Below are positions 1-13,600 of a stretch of DNA of 64,000 nt, in pieces. Numbering within the stretch: the first letter of the stretch is position 1; each line of letters starts with the position of its first letter. A program made the position numbers and the translations under genes. The notes under the pieces are model-generated. The model did not search any database and was not told where the DNA came from. It saw only the letters and a list, made by a program, of their open reading frames with translations. This DNA comes from Melieria omissa. Lineage: Eukaryota > Arthropoda > Insecta > Diptera > Ulidiidae. Location: positions 55,445,590 through 55,509,589 of the forward strand of contig OZ020267.1 of the NCBI GenBank assembly GCA_963971225.1. Reading direction: 5' to 3'.

Positions 1-737
1 TTTTTCCAAAATAAAATACGTACTTAATTAAAGATTTATGTACATTCCAACTCAAAATCAAAATTCACAATTCATTTAAAAAATTAAAAAACAATGAAAA
101 AAAAACAATCGGAAAACATAAATATTATTCATTAACAAACTTCATTATTGTGCTTTCCCTATTCTTTGTCACTGTCTTCGAACATCATATTTTGTCGAAA
201 CAGTGAGCGCTTTGGGCGTATAACTTCATCAGAAGAAATTTCCTCGGCAAAGTTTTCGTCATTTGATAAGAAACAAATCGTTGGACGTTTCGCGTTGTAC
301 TGAAACTGTTTTTTTTAAATCGCGTTATATCGAAAACGCGTTGTAGAAGTACCGCGCTTTACGAGGGAGACCTGTACATTTTCTGCAGCAGGTATTGAAA
401 ACAACTCATTATCCAAAAGCAATTTTGAATTTTTTTCGCTTGATTTTTGGCGCTTTTCTGCAATTAGAATTTCCGTTCCAAAAGCAGGAAAGATTAAATT
501 GAAGTCTTCTTTATTTTGAATTATGGTCGAACTTTTCGATTCGAGTTTTAATGCCACATAAAAGATATTTTTTAATAATAATAATTCTATAAGATGATTC
601 TAGCTCATTTCTATTCGCTAATGCGCTTTTTTTGTAATTTAAAGTTGCGTTTCAAATGAAGGAATACAAAGTCTGACTTGCACTAATTTTGAATTATTGT
701 CAAAACGTGTCAAAATTTAACAATCAATGCTTCATAT
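1..737. other. AT-rich DNA, nothing recognised
   Basis: An 80-codon minus-strand frame at 315-557 (MALKLESKSSTIIQNK...) is the only sizeable one; no motif recognised. Confidence 0.5.
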
Positions 738-1545
738 CACAGAATAAACAGTATACAGAAGGCGCATCTGAAATAATTTTGCGATTTCATTTCAGACGCG
801 GGCGGGAAGCAACAAAGGTGAGGAAAATGTAAAGGGACCGAGAGAGTAAGCGCGAATTGATGTATTGTATACGCATAGATTCGATGGTTTTGGGCTTTAT
901 TCTCATTTCGACAACAACACGCAATGTTGTTGCTTTCCGCAGCAAGCCAGCTTGGCTTTACTCGTGCACATTGAAAGTGGTTGATTTGGCAAAGCAATCG
1001 CCAAGGCAAATTCAATAGGTAGTTGCAGCATTCTTTGATAATTAGCACAACATTGTAGCAATAGTTTTCCACTTATTATCACTTTCTTAATGCGTCGGTT
1101 GTTTCAATATTTAACACATATAATTCATTGTAGCCATTTGTACTTTTTACAACTTCTATTTTACAAGCAGACCAAAAGAACTTATAAAATCCATTGAATT
1201 TTGGTTTTTCCCGTAGTGCTACCACCTTATGTGCCTTGGCGATCGCTCAATCAATTTTTCTATGAAACTGCCTGTCCACTTCTTGTTCTTGTTTGTCAAA
1301 AAGCAAGCGGAGAGCGAGCACGAGCCAGCACCAACATGCAAGCGGCACATCGCTTTGTTGCCCAACAACAACAACCACAGTGTGTGGTGCGCGGTCGCAG
1401 CTTCTCAGCTTACGCTCTCGCGCTCTGTGCGTTCTCATCCCCTTTACTGCTTCCCCCCGCATCCACAAACGGGTCGTACCGCTGGAACCCGCGAAGAAAA
1501 TTTTCTTTACACCAGATGCGCATTCTGTATATTGTTTGTTCTGTG
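738..1545. mobile_element. Large inverted repeat (fold-back type element)
   Basis: Arms at 738-1008 and 1232-1545 with a spacer of about 220 bp. Outer ends match as CACAGAA.AAAC.A.TATACAGAA.GCGCATCTG and inner ends as GC.ATCGCCAAGGCA. The minus-strand frame of the left arm and the plus-strand frame of the right arm encode related peptides (both contain CAFCILF). That reflects the inverted repeat, not two genes. Confidence 0.6.
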
Positions 1546-1689
1546 TTCATATGCATCGTCGTTGTGTTAATGCTTTGGATATTTGTTTTGCTCTGAAATT
1601 TTAATGTTTGCATTTTTCTTACCAGTGCACTGTAGTGACTGCGAATGAAAACTATTATTTATAGTCAGCGGCATTGTTTAGGTAGAACC

Positions 1690-2300
1690 TGATGTTATTC
1701 AATCTAGGCTTCGACAAATCGCATAAAAAGTGTATTAGACTATTTCCCAAGGAAATTAGACTTGTGCGGTAGGTAGATATTTCAATGTGTTCAAATTAGG
1801 TCCATTAGAACCATTCATAAGTAAGTCTGGAACCATGCTGAACAATTCATGAAGCGTATTGGGCCCTTGAATTCGTTCTCCGATATGCCAGCAATATTAG
1901 GAGTATAGCAAAACTTTAGAATTTTTAAGTTTCCTGCAAAAAGCAGAGTATATGCAGAATTGTTTCATCCTTTTCTACATCTCTGTAGCATCGGCAGAAA
2001 TCATTGGTCCGATGAGCCATTCCTAGCCTTCTAATGTGGCTGCCAGGAATGCAGTGACCAGTGAGTACCCCGAACAATCTTCATAGTGGCTCTTTTGGGG
2101 CTCAGTAGACTTCTGGTGCGTTTGCAGTCCAGTTATGGCCAGATCAGTTGCGTTGTTTTGCTTGTCGCTGAGGCTGCCCAGAGGCGAGCATTTCTGTAAA
2201 GTAAGTGATCTGCACTTTTTTCTAAATCTAATTTGAGAGTAACTCGATAATGTCATGTGGCATCAGAATAGTTTACTCCAAATTGAGGCTCAGCCAGCTG
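1690..2300 (-). pseudogene. LINE ORF2 C-terminal relic
   Basis: Read on the minus strand with frame changes: VLTGHCIPGSHIRRLGMAHR then NDFCRCYRDVEKDETILHIL and CFLQE. The LTGHC...H.RR, CR.C and DET..H.LC pattern is the Cys/His tail that follows the RNase H domain in I/LOA-type non-LTR retrotransposons. No polymerase domain is present. A second relic with the same motif lies at 56.7-57.2 kb on the other strand. Confidence 0.6.
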
Positions 2301-2416
2301 GCAAATGACTTCTGCAGAAGCTGTAGAGATAAGAAGGAGGAGTCAATCTAACAGCACCTCTGTTGCTGTTGTTCTCTTCTGCTTAGCCTCTTATTGGCTC
2401 TGGAAATTTTAAACTA

Positions 2417-3599
2417 TCAGCCCCGTTCCAGAATCCGAATCGGTTCGGAAATGGATTTGATTCCGACCGTCGGTGTTCTACATTCCGATTATCGGAAATA
2501 TTTTCCGATGCAACCCTGTTCTCAAATCCGATTAAGTTCGAACGAATTTGGATCGGAAATTTGGTGTTCTGCATTCCGATTATCGGAAATTTTTGTCGAA
2601 AATAATCCGCTAAACAAAAAGCTGGTGGATTTGAAATCGGAAAGCAGCAAAACGAAAACAAATAACGAAAATGTAAGCAAATAAATGCAACATCGTGTTA
2701 AATAAAACTAATAAATTAATTTTTAATCGCGGGAAAGCATAAGACTGCTAACCAGAGCAAAATGCTTTTGGATTTTATGGAGGAGAATGCGACGTCGCGA
2801 AAAGTTTCTGCAAAGGTGACAAAGTCGAATTTGAAAATAAATGGAATGGACCACCAACAAAGAGTGTAATAGGGTGGAAAAAGGTGAGAAGTAAATTAAA
2901 TCAATTCATTTTGTAAAATTTTCTTCAATCATATACCTGAGTTGATTGGAAAAGTGAAGTAAGAAGGAAGCTGGCGCCTAATAGAAGAGAAGCTATAGTG
3001 ACCGGCGGTGGACCTTTTAAGAAGCACACACTTTCCGAAATGGAAAAGGCGGTGGCCTTTTCGACCGATCGTTGATAGCCTCCTTCGGCAAAAAATTGCA
3101 AAGTCGTCGCCAATTTCAATTCTGGCGGAATGGATCATTGCCGAAGAAAAGGTCTTACTTCGGTCAAGATCATGTTGAATGCTGCTTTGTTAAGGCGGCA
3201 CTGAGCAATAAACCTTAAATAGGAAATTTTTAGCATAACTGAAATGACTTGTACTAGTTACAAAGAATCTGGCAATTCCATCGGATTGCTGTGGTCTCGC
3301 AAAATTTTGCGCTTTACTTTTTCAACGGCGGACTGCTCGTTCTCAAGCAATACTGTCAATAAAATAACCCAACTCATTAAATAAAATAAAAAACCTTACA
3401 AAATTTTACAATTTCCTTTTTAATTTGAACATTAAAAGCAAACAGCTGATTGAAGGTTTGTTAATTTGCTAACAATCGGATTCGAAATAAACTTCGAATG
3501 TGACAATTCCGCTCGGATTGCAGAACACCTCTTCAAATCGGAATCGGATTTCATTCCGATTCAAATCCGATGCCGGCTCGGATTCTGGATCAGGGCTGA
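2417..3599 (+). mobile_element. Harbinger-like element with decayed Myb/SANT ORF
   Basis: About 22-bp terminal inverted repeats starting TCAGCCC and sharing TCCAGAATCCGA. The subterminal motif GGTGTTCT.CATTCCGATT occurs twice at the left (2471 and 2561) and once inverted at the right. Inside, in shifting plus-strand frames, are MLLDFMEENATSRK, VEFENKWNGPPTKSVIGWKK and AIVTGGGPFKKHTLSEMEKA. This is the pattern of the Myb/SANT-like protein carried by Harbinger-type elements. No transposase remains. The family call is from memory of the motif. Confidence 0.55.
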
Positions 3600-3668
3600 A
3601 TATGAATTCAAATATTTGAGGTTATAAATAAGTGGTAAGGGAGTTTTTGTTGTAATTTTTAAGAAATT

Positions 3669-4194
3669 GTTACTTACTGTGTTTTCTTCCAACGTATCGT
3701 CCAACGTTAGCTTCTCTTAAGCAGCATACAGAATACGAATTGAAAAACTTGCGTGTGTTTTGAAACGATCCGAAAATGGACCCAAAAGGCTTCGTCGTAA
3801 AAGGAGAAGTGCTGCGCGGCCAGACCACAAACCAACAAACCAAGGAACAATGTCTGGTGAATACGGCAGGATAATTTTGTGGGTTCAAATTTCAACCAAA
3901 TATCTGCTGATTAAAAAAATTATGGGTGACAAATATGATTTTCAATGGTATTTGTCTCAAAAGTTGTGTACGGAAGACCACAAAGTAAAATCCTATGTGC
4001 TTCACCGAGTAGGACATCCAATTGAAGCGTCTCCAAAGTTTATTTGATGACTTGTGCAACATGTGGCCAAGCGTTTTTGAAAGAAGTGCAGTGTGCTTTG
4101 TTGGCACAAAGGTTGACATCATTAGAGTTGACTTCAGCGCAGTCAGACATTGATTTGTAGAGGGAAATTATGCCACTTTAACATGAATACAGTT
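3669..4194 (-). pseudogene. Internally deleted mariner relic (copy A)
   Basis: The minus strand starts MSTFVPTK (ATG at 4119) and jumps almost directly to the second catalytic block, readable with frameshifts as NAWPHVAQVIK..LETL and QHFSFYDEAFW. The first catalytic Asp block and the DNA-binding region are absent. The 5' flank AACTGTATTCATGTTAAAG (revcomp of 4176-4194) is shared exactly with copy B at 39378-39396. Confidence 0.65.
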
Positions 4195-4669
4195 AAAACA
4201 TAGTTCGATAGAATTCAACGTTACTAACGTCATCGTTTGCAAATGCTTAAAAACTTATTTGTATCTCCAATACTTAGCGGCGTTGCTCTAAAATCATTCC
4301 TTTTAGTTCCTTTTGTTTCAATCGATTTCCTTTAAATGGATTCGAGAATTACTTTGAATTAATGTGCTGCAAATCTACAACTAAAAGGTTGTGATTTTTC
4401 CGGAATGCAACACAAAACCAAATAGTTTTCTCATCTTTTTTTGTTTGTAATTGGTGTTTGCTATATTTGATGAAGATCGGGTCAAGCAGCCAGCAGCTTT
4501 ACAATTCCATTCATTGCAATTGCATTTTTAAGTCGAAAGTTGATTTCAGATTTGTTATCAGAAAACGATGACCAGAGATTTCGCTGAAAGCAACCCATCA
4601 TTTTCACTTGCAGCGCACAACAGAAATGTTTGCATAATTTTAGGCTGCGCAGAATTTAATACAATTTAA

Positions 4670-4798
4670 CCCGGTAGCGCCTAGCGTGACCATATGGTCA
4701 CACTAAATATGGATCCAAAAAATCTAACTTTTTAATGCTTCAAATTAAAAAATGTTTTTTGCAAAATTCGCAAGAAAAATAATTCCAGCACAATCGGG
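4670..4798. mobile_element. TTAA-flanked MITE (piggyBac-like), 129 bp
   Basis: TTAA at 4666-4669 and 4799-4802 flank ends reading CCCGGT and CCCGAT (right end inverted). A perfect palindrome GTGACCATATGGTCAC lies at 4686-4701, 16 bp from the left end. Non-coding. Confidence 0.6.
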
Positions 4799-4802
4799 TT
4801 AA

Positions 4803-6812
4803 TCTCAATAAGTTTGGACGCGTCTCAATTCAATGCTTTTTAAGCAGTTTGAAATCGTGCAATCCTCATAAAAAACACTGTCTTAAAAACAGTATTTAAT
4901 TTATTTAAGAGGTAAAAAAAACATTATTTTTAAGATGAAAGTTTTCAACATATAAAAGCAGACCTCGAAGAAAATCATAATTATTGTACTATTTGTTTTA
5001 AATTGCCATAACATATTGAAAAAAGGTTCACTTTTCATAAAATACTTTTCAAAAAAATCGATTTTGAAAAATCACACACATCACATTTTAAGTTGTTTAT
5101 ATAAAAGTTTTTAAAAACTCAAAATCTCTTTCAAAACTTGCATCAAAATACATCACATTTTGAATTGTTTCATTACTTTTTCCCTTTCAAAATGCCGCCC
5201 AGCATTTGTGATCTAAAGTTAACTGCAAATAAAACACACAAAAATATTCGTTTTAAACTATTGTGGTATGGTTTTGTTTTATCTATATTTGAATCACTTT
5301 TAATAATAATAATAGTTTGTTTTAATTTATTTCAAGATTGAACAATTTTACTTTTTTCCGCTATATTCGTTTGTTTGTTATTATGTGTTTTTTATATGAA
5401 ATTTTACAATAGAATATCTGTAGCTTTAATAAAAAAAATTAAGTAGAAAGCATTCAATTGGCTGCTTTCCTTTGTCTATGTATCACATTTACATAAAAAT
5501 GCAATAATAGCGCACAAAAGAGCTTAAAGATGCTCTTGATTGGTGGAGATACGAATTTACCGCAGCTGGAATACGAAATTGTCCGTAGCACTGCGAACAC
5601 TGATCCCATATATGGAAGTCACACAAGCTGCCGCACAGTAGGCTCACGGTTGCTAACTGCCTCACAACGTTGGGTAACTTTTCTTTGATCTCTAACTATT
5701 AAAGTCGACTTTAAGTTTGGTAACTTTTACACCACAATGTTTACTATAACAAAATAATTTTGATTTTCACATAGAGTGAAGAAAATTCAGCTACACACAA
5801 ATAATGCGAAAATTGTATTTACCTCATTAATGGCTTGCAAAGTTGTTAAAGCATAAAAGGTACATAAAAACTATGGCAACCTTTCAACGTTTCGTTTTGT
5901 TCAAATGGCAATGGGTGAAGTGCCAACCGTCTCCACACTATTAATTACATATTGATTTTGCTTGGAGGTGCTTGCGTGTGTGGGTTGCAGCGATTGATTG
6001 TTGTGGGCAACAAATAGGATCTGGTTCCAGTTGCTCGATTCAGGCGTCGCGACGCTGCCAATGGGCTGCCACAGTGTTGACGCTGTCGCTGTGAGAAGTG
6101 TGCAGCTGCACTGCACGTTGACGGGTTGAGTGCTTTCGATTTCAAACTGCCTTACAAATGGCTATTAAAGTTGATTGGTTGAACAATTACTTCGCTTATT
6201 TAAAATGCACAAGAAAAAAATGCCAATAGTCGCTTTTTGTAGTCGAGTTTAATTTCAAGTATTTAGGCCACGTTTTCTAATTGCTTTACAATTCTCCATA
6301 GAGCGTTAGGTATGTACAGTAGTAGCGGAATACGAAAGTTTTGATTCGAAAAATTTCATTTTGTTTTATGTTCATGCTTCAGCATTGCAGCTTCATTACA
6401 ACAAACTATTCGGATGCATAAAGTGTAGTAAAAATGTTTCACAGTTGATTTACTTAAATATTCCCATTTACTAAAATTACTGTAGTTTTTGTTTTAGCTA
6501 TAGTTTTTACATTAAAATTTTAAACAAGCTTGGTAGTTGACAAATTGGAAAAATCCCGAGCAATGCAACGAACCTCTTGAGCCAAATAATTATAAACTAT
6601 TTTTCTCGCAATCACATACAATATTCATTTTGTATTGGTTTTCGATTGGGATTTACACGTTTTGTTAAGCTTTTAAAATTGTAGTTAATGTTTGTTTTCT
6701 TAGTACAAAGTAATAAAAACAGCGTATACCAGTTAGGAGCTGGAAGTGTAAAGAATTTCGCAAAAATTATTCTACATTGGTTTTTTGTTTTTCTTGTAAA
6801 AATTACATAAAC
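4803..6812. other. Intergenic AT-rich DNA, nothing recognised
   Basis: Two overlapping short frames near 5.9-6.1 kb show no family signal. Confidence 0.5.
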
Positions 6813-7567
6813 TTTATTTGAATTTGTCGCCTCTGCCGAAAAACGATGCCCGTACGTATGCGTAATTATGCTATTGTCTTACAATATGCTCAATACATAA
6901 CTACAGCTACCGCTACTGCTATTGCTAAATCATATATGCTTGTATGTATGTATAGTAATATGCTATGCTACCTCCTTTCTTAGTAAATTTAGTATACGTG
7001 TGGGTTTAGGTATAAAAAAGGAAAACTTAAAATAACAAAGTTTTGCTTTTCTGGTTTCGAATTCTGCTCTCAATCGGTTGCATGCATCTACTCGTGCGTG
7101 TGCAACCACGGGCACACCACTGTCCTATGCACTTAACAGCTAAAACGTGTGATGTACGAATGAGCGTTGTGTGTGTGTGTGTGTGTGTTACCTACAACAC
7201 TAACTTAAACGGTTCCTATTAGCAAATGAACGCGCCACAATTCCGCTTCCATTGCTACGAGCCGAACTGAACTTAGTTGTGGCGAGGCGAGGACGAAAAT
7301 GCTGATGGTCATGAAATTGCATTTTGATATTGAAATATTTACACAGCGTAATACACAAACAATTTCAAATAATTACAAATATCTTTTCAGCAGACAAAAC
7401 TGAACTACAAATTAATCACACAACACTTGCGAATGCAACGCAAGTTAAATTTCGCAGTCGTTCATTTCATTTTCTTGTTCGCTTCTTATGTTTTCTATAG
7501 TTTTTTCCGCTTTTTCAGTTGAATTACGAAAATGTGTGTTGCGTGCGGTTGCTTAAAGGCCCAACTT
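6813..7567 (-). other. Dmtn candidate 3' UTR
   Basis: A minus-strand AATAAA lies at 6813-6818, and another overlaps the stop codon at 7566-7571. There is a GT microsatellite at about 7170-7190. The true cleavage site cannot be read from sequence alone. Confidence 0.3.
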
Positions 7568-7694
7568 TTATTTGACAACCAACGATTCCTTTAAATGTCG
7601 CACCAGTCCAGCACCGATGTCCTGCACATCGGGCCATTGTCGTATCACAAATATTATGACGAATATGGAGAAGAATGTGGTCAGCACGCGTACC
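7568..7694 (-). CDS. Dmtn: Dmtn last exon: second membrane segment and stop
   Basis: The acceptor is TTTGCAG at 7695, across a 60-nt intron. Encodes [19 protein letters not shown] as the second membrane segment and a short tail ending [12 protein letters not shown], with TAA at 7568-7570. Unspliced reading through the 60-nt intron stays open, which produces a misleading 117-residue ORF with Cys-rich residues between the two membrane segments. Confidence 0.93.
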
Positions 7695-10600
7695 CTGCAA
7701 ACGACAACACCAGCAATTAGTTTCGTTACAACAACAGGCACACAACGAACGTACCTTGTCTTCAGGAATGGCATTATGATGCCGGCTGCAGTGGCAACCA
7801 GCAGCAACACCACCTGCAATATGGTCAGCACCACATTGATGAGCTTCACGACGAGTGCGCGTGCATTCGAATTGTCTATGCCTTCGACGGTCACATACTG
7901 CTGCTGCGACAAGTGCTCCATTTTCGAAATCTAACAGCAACACAAATAAACAAGTAGAGAGTAGTAGTAGAGCAATTAAATTGGAAACAGCTGAAGGGTG
8001 ACCTTACCCGTGTTTGACAATTCTCCAACACTTCGTTGACATCGCGCAGCCGCTCATCGCTCTGATATTGAACTTTCTCTTCCATATCGGCAATGGTTTG
8101 CTTTAAGTTCTCAATTTCATTCTGCGGAAGAAAAAGGTGGTCAGGTTAAGTTGCAATTGTGAATGGCGGCGGATTGTGAAAACGCACCTGATGCAGTTCA
8201 GTCAGATCATTAATTTGCTCTTCCAGACCTTCGGCACGGTAACGTTCGCTTTCCAGTGTAGCGGTCAAGTTGTTAAAGTCCTTTTGGGCAGTCTAAATGT
8301 TTTTGTTAAAAAGTTATTAGTAAAAAAATTTGTGGAATGTAAACATTATTGAAAAGCAGAAACACATTAAATATCATTGGCAATGAAGAGACTTTGTTAC
8401 ACCACTATTTGTACCTTTATGAACGAGTCCAGCCACTTTTTCCGATTTTTCCTGTTCTCTAAATTTTCCTAAAAAAAAACCCTGCAACATATCCAAGTTC
8501 ATTGATTCCCAACCCAATTATTCCTATTCCACTTACTTCCACGCAATAGAACGCGCAATTATGCGCTATGCGGTTGATAAAAGCAAACAAATAAACAATT
8601 ACGCAAAAAAGGCGCACGAGCGACATCTGCAAGGGGAAGCGGACAACTGCGAAAACAGCGCGCACCAACCTGATCTAGCGAGGTCCCCAACCATTCTGCT
8701 GTAACCTCCTCACAACAGATGACGCTACGAGCGGAGGCGATGTTCCTGAGCGGCGTTAGATGATTCCATCACTTAGGACTACCTGCGGCAGGCCAATCAC
8801 CTACCCTGGCAGAACAAAACAACTGATTAACGAAACCAACAGAAGACTGTCTTGTGGAGGCCCTATGCTCCAGAGAAGAGTGAACAAGGAACAAAAAATA
8901 AATGAACGAGTCTAGAATGAGGCCACTCCATAGCTGACACAGCGCAGCCTTTGTTGTTGTTTGTTGTTAAAGGTTTTTTAGGTAGATGTTTTTATAGACA
9001 TTCCCTCATAACATTCAATATACTTTGAAATAATCGAAAACTCTTTTCAACAGGCGGTGAACTGCTTAAAGACAGGTTTTAGATATTCTTGATAATTTAT
9101 TAAAGCTTTTTTCTAGCATATAATAGACAAAAGAACGAAGGACAGACAACTTCAAGCTGCTTAGTCATCAGCTACAAAAATTTATAACGCTGTTTTGTAG
9201 ACAATAAATCACCCATTATCACCTAATAAAACTCAATAAATAAACAACGCAACGAGCTGACACTAATCGAAGAAAAATTCAAAAATGTCCTCATAATATT
9301 GATGGCTATGAATTCTTTTAATAAAGAGGAATGAGAACTAATGACTAGAAAATAGTTCAGTAAAGGGCGCAGTGTTTCGGGCTCAACTCCCGTACCTACC
9401 AGATCTAATCTAAAGAACCCAAATTCAATTAGTTAATCAATTAATACGGACAACGGAATTGCCTATCACTGATCTAAGAAAAACCAAAAAAAACTTTGTT
9501 AGATAATACTGGAAGATATGAACTCCTCCAACATTTGAAGATACGAATAGTTCAGAATAGTTTAGTCAAGGACTCAGTCTTTCGAGCAGCTAATGTTCAA
9601 TCAAATCTAATGTTGAGATAAGATATGAACTCCTCTGAATAATTCAGTCAAGGACTCAGTCCTTCGCAGCTAATGCTCAATCAAATCTAATGTTTAGGCA
9701 TACTTTCAGGCCAAAGTAAATTAAGTGTACCCAAAATCAATATTAAATATGTCTATTCACTCACCTCCAAACGTTCAACACGTTCTTTAAGCTTTTCAAT
9801 TTCATCTTTGCGCTCCGCCAATTCCGTCAGCAGCGATTTGAGCACAATGTGATATTGGCTGGCGCCCGACTGGCTCTTGCCAGAGCTAATCAAAATCAAT
9901 ACAAAAATTACTATTATAATTGCATTGATTAGCAATTTAGAATGCACCCATACCCCGCTGGTATACTCTCGCTGGTGACGCTGCTGCATTCGCTGCCATT
10001 CTCACTATTAAATTTGCCACTGCCCGCACCGCCCGTATGGCCCGATCCAATCGAAGTCGGCGCAATGGCTGTGTTATTCGGCGTCGAGTTGCCAATCAGT
10101 TCAACATTTGTAGTCATGTTAATGTTGTTGATTTCAGCTTCTGCAAAACGACAAACCATAAATTAGATTATTTAATTAAAGGGCGCGCCTGAAAATAGGC
10201 AACAACAGCTGGCGTCAATCCATTGAAAACAGTTCACCTACCCGACATTTGGTTGATGTTGTCAGCGCTGCCGAATTTATTCTTAATTAAATGTGCGAAT
10301 TCGCGCGGTTTGGACATGACCGAACCGGAGAAGCCCGTAATGCCATCGCGTATATTGCCGCCAACATTTCTAGAGCATTGCAAGAGTCACAGCAACAAAT
10401 AGCACACAATCGATGTGAGCGCGAGCGACAAGAAACAGAGAAAATTTGATCAAATGAACGCATGTAATGTGTGTGTGTGTGCGCTTACCTCAGACCCTGG
10501 CCAACATCGCGCAGAACTTCGCGCGGCTGCCGGTGTTGGCTCTTGTTCTGGTATTGATGATTCTGCAAATCTTTCGCGCGTTTCGTGTAGTTGTCTAATT

Positions 10601-13600
10601 TCTTCTGCAGCTGAGCAATGGTGTGTGCGCTTTTTTGATTTTTCTTCTCGAAAACAGCCTAAAAAAAAAAAAACCAGATTATTAACATTGAATTTCATAC
10701 TCAATCATATCGCGCTTGCGTAATGATATGAGGTGTGGCTGTTGTTGTTGTTATTGTTGAGTGATTTCATACCTTAATCCGTTGCAATTGCTGCTTATCA
10801 GCACTTGACGCTAATTTAAGATACTCATTGACATTATCTGCAAGTGTACAACGACAAGAAATAACAAAATCATTAGTTAGTTGGTTGTGTTTTTTTATAT
10901 TAGAATTTTTTTATTTATATTTTTGCTTGCAGATAATATTTTTATTGGTGCACTTGTGAGGTGATGAGACAGCACTATGGTTGATTCTTGGAACGAGATA
11001 TAAGTCATTGCCCCTAATGTGAAAATCAACATGAAAATCTGTTCTTATTTATTTGTAATGCAAAAACAGTGGAATGACTAAACTTGCGGAAGAGATGATT
11101 TTTACTGGTTGGCCCATGTGTCACAGGTATCGAATTCGTTAAGATGATTCATTAATGTTTTTGGTTTATTGCAAAATCAGACATTCTTGTGACACATTTG
11201 GTTGTAATATTCGCTTTGAAAAACAAATTTTTATGAAAAACAAATTTAAATCGAAGCTATGGTGGTTCAAATTGATTGTAAAACTCAGAAGATGTTAGCA
11301 AGCACATATTTATTTGTTGTCTTTTGTAGATCAAAAACTTAAGTTGCACTTATTTATTCAATAGAAACGCTCTCAGTGACTTCTTTCCAGGGTGACAACA
11401 AACCATCTAACAAACCAGAGGCCACAGTGGCTCTGGCCAGCTAACTAAATGAAAAGGCGATACCTCAGCATAGAAATTGACATGATTCCATTCTTTCAGT
11501 TTTCAAATAATATTCCACTCCAACCGATCTCATCACTCTTTCAGTTTTCAATTCAATTCTACTCTACGCGACCTTACTCACCATCTCTGGCAGTTTGTTC
11601 CTTGCGTATGGACTCCTTTGTACATTGAATTTTCGTATTGAGCCGATCGAGCGCCTGCAGGCTGGACGTGCGTTCGTGTCGGCTTCGATGATGCTTCTTG
11701 CTGTTGTCGCCTCCCAGCACGCCATCCTGTTCATCGGAAGCGAACGACTGATAGCACAGATCCTCGTTGCCTGTGTACATCAACAAAAATATTCAAAAAG
11801 CAATTTAATGACACATTCGGCTCGGAAATACGAAAACAAACAAACAAACAAATCAGGCGATAGATAAAACATAAACAAACATAAACTGTTGACTGTTTTT
11901 TGGGGGGCGCACCTGACAAACGTGAATCTTCCACACCACCAACACCAATGCCACCAACACCGTCCAGTGCGCCCACATCGGCCATGCCCAGGACCATGTT
12001 GCCGCCGCTCACACCGAGCCCGCTGTACGCCAGCAGGCCGCCCTGATCGGAGCCGTGTGTGCGATTGAATTCGCGTCGATTGCGTTCGCGGCTGCGTCGA
12101 TTCGACGGGCTATGGCTGCGAAACCCGCGGAACGTGGCCACGGTGGCGCCACCGCCACCGCCCACACTGCCACTGCCGGCGCCGCCAATGCAGCCGGTCA
12201 TTGTGCTGAAGCCACTCGGCGCGGTCGCAACGGTTGCCAGAGTCGTGGCGGCGTGTGGTGTGCCCGCGCCGCCGCCACCGGTCCCTACGCTGCCGCTGCC
12301 GCCTAACGTGCCCGTCGTGGCCGAGTCGGTGCTGTCGCCGCGGTGATGATCCCGTTCACGTGACACTGCGTCGATTTGCATTCACGCACCACGGCAACGA
12401 CGATTATATAAATGTGGGTCAAGAAGAAGGTTTGAGAGTTGGTGTTATTTGCTTATGTTGCGGGCCGTTTCAATGCGGCCTTTCTTGCTTTATTACAAAT
12501 CAATCAAAACAACAACAACGAACGAGCGCAAGTGAATTTGTGGTTGTGATGTCCTTTGCGTGTGTCTGTTTTGAAGCTTTGCTTTTCGCTGGACAAGGCT
12601 GTGCGTTACGTTGCGTTGCGTTACGTTACGTGACGTTGCGTTGCGTGCGTGCGTGCGTACGTACGTGAGCGCGTTGGTATGTGTGTGTTGCGAAAGACGT
12701 GTACGAGTGTGCGGGTGAATGCGTGCGAGCGTGTGGCGCAAACCAAAACAATGAAAATACAAGAACGAGAAGAAGAAGAAGCACAATGATGAGACTCACA
12801 AATCCGCTTCAAAAATGCAACAAACAACAATCGAATAATCGAGCATAATATGCGAGACAGAGATCAAAAGTTTCGCGAAAATTCTGCTAATCAATCTTAG
12901 CAATTTTTGTGGCTTCCTTTTAATTGCTTTTTTAATTTTGTTGGGGAAGGCCGCAAATTGTTGATGAGTTTTAATCCTTTTGGAAAAGTTGCTTAGTGTC
13001 TAAACAATTATTTATGCTGTTAACACATAGAAATAAAAAAGAAGAAAACAGTGAAAGCGTTAAAATTAAACAGAAACGAGTAAACAGTAAATTGCACAAA
13101 TAAACTCAAATAGCATAGAAATAGAGAAAGTAGCGATAGGAGATGGAAAAATAAACAAACAAAAAAACGGACGTAATAAGTTTGTAGCAAAAAACTATTA
13201 ATAAAAGCCCTAATTAAAAAACAAAACGCATAAATTTCTGTAGCTGAAATTTTTTTTAATAAAATTTCAATACAAGTACAGTCGTGTCTGGGTATAGTGA
13301 ACACCTCGATATAGTGAACAACCTCGATACTGTGAACAGGCCTTGCAATAATGAGTTCACTATATCCAGACACGACTGTATATTGAAAGAAAAGTATACA
13401 GTGCACTCGCGATAACGTGAACTAATAAAAACCAAGGCTGTTCACGTTTACGAGATTGTTCAAGTTTGCGATTGTTGTTGTTGTTGTTGTTGTGTGAAAC
13501 TACTTATAAAAAAGATAATTGAATTAAGTTTTATAGCAAAAAGTTAAAAGGGGACGAGTATATACACATTTAAGGTTGTGGCCGGTGAAATGTTTGCGAA

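Noticed and set aside
737..1570. Two related small genes in opposite orientation
   Set aside because: The similar peptides are explained by the inverted repeat; no start context, splice sites or domain support.
7524..7943. 139-codon minus-strand ORF overlapping the end of Dmtn
   Set aside because: Wrong frame across the last two Dmtn exons; Cys/His-rich by chance.
12055..12668. Plus-strand ORFs of 83-144 codons at 12 kb
   Set aside because: Antisense shadows of the GC-rich Dmtn exon and of the adjacent microsatellite.
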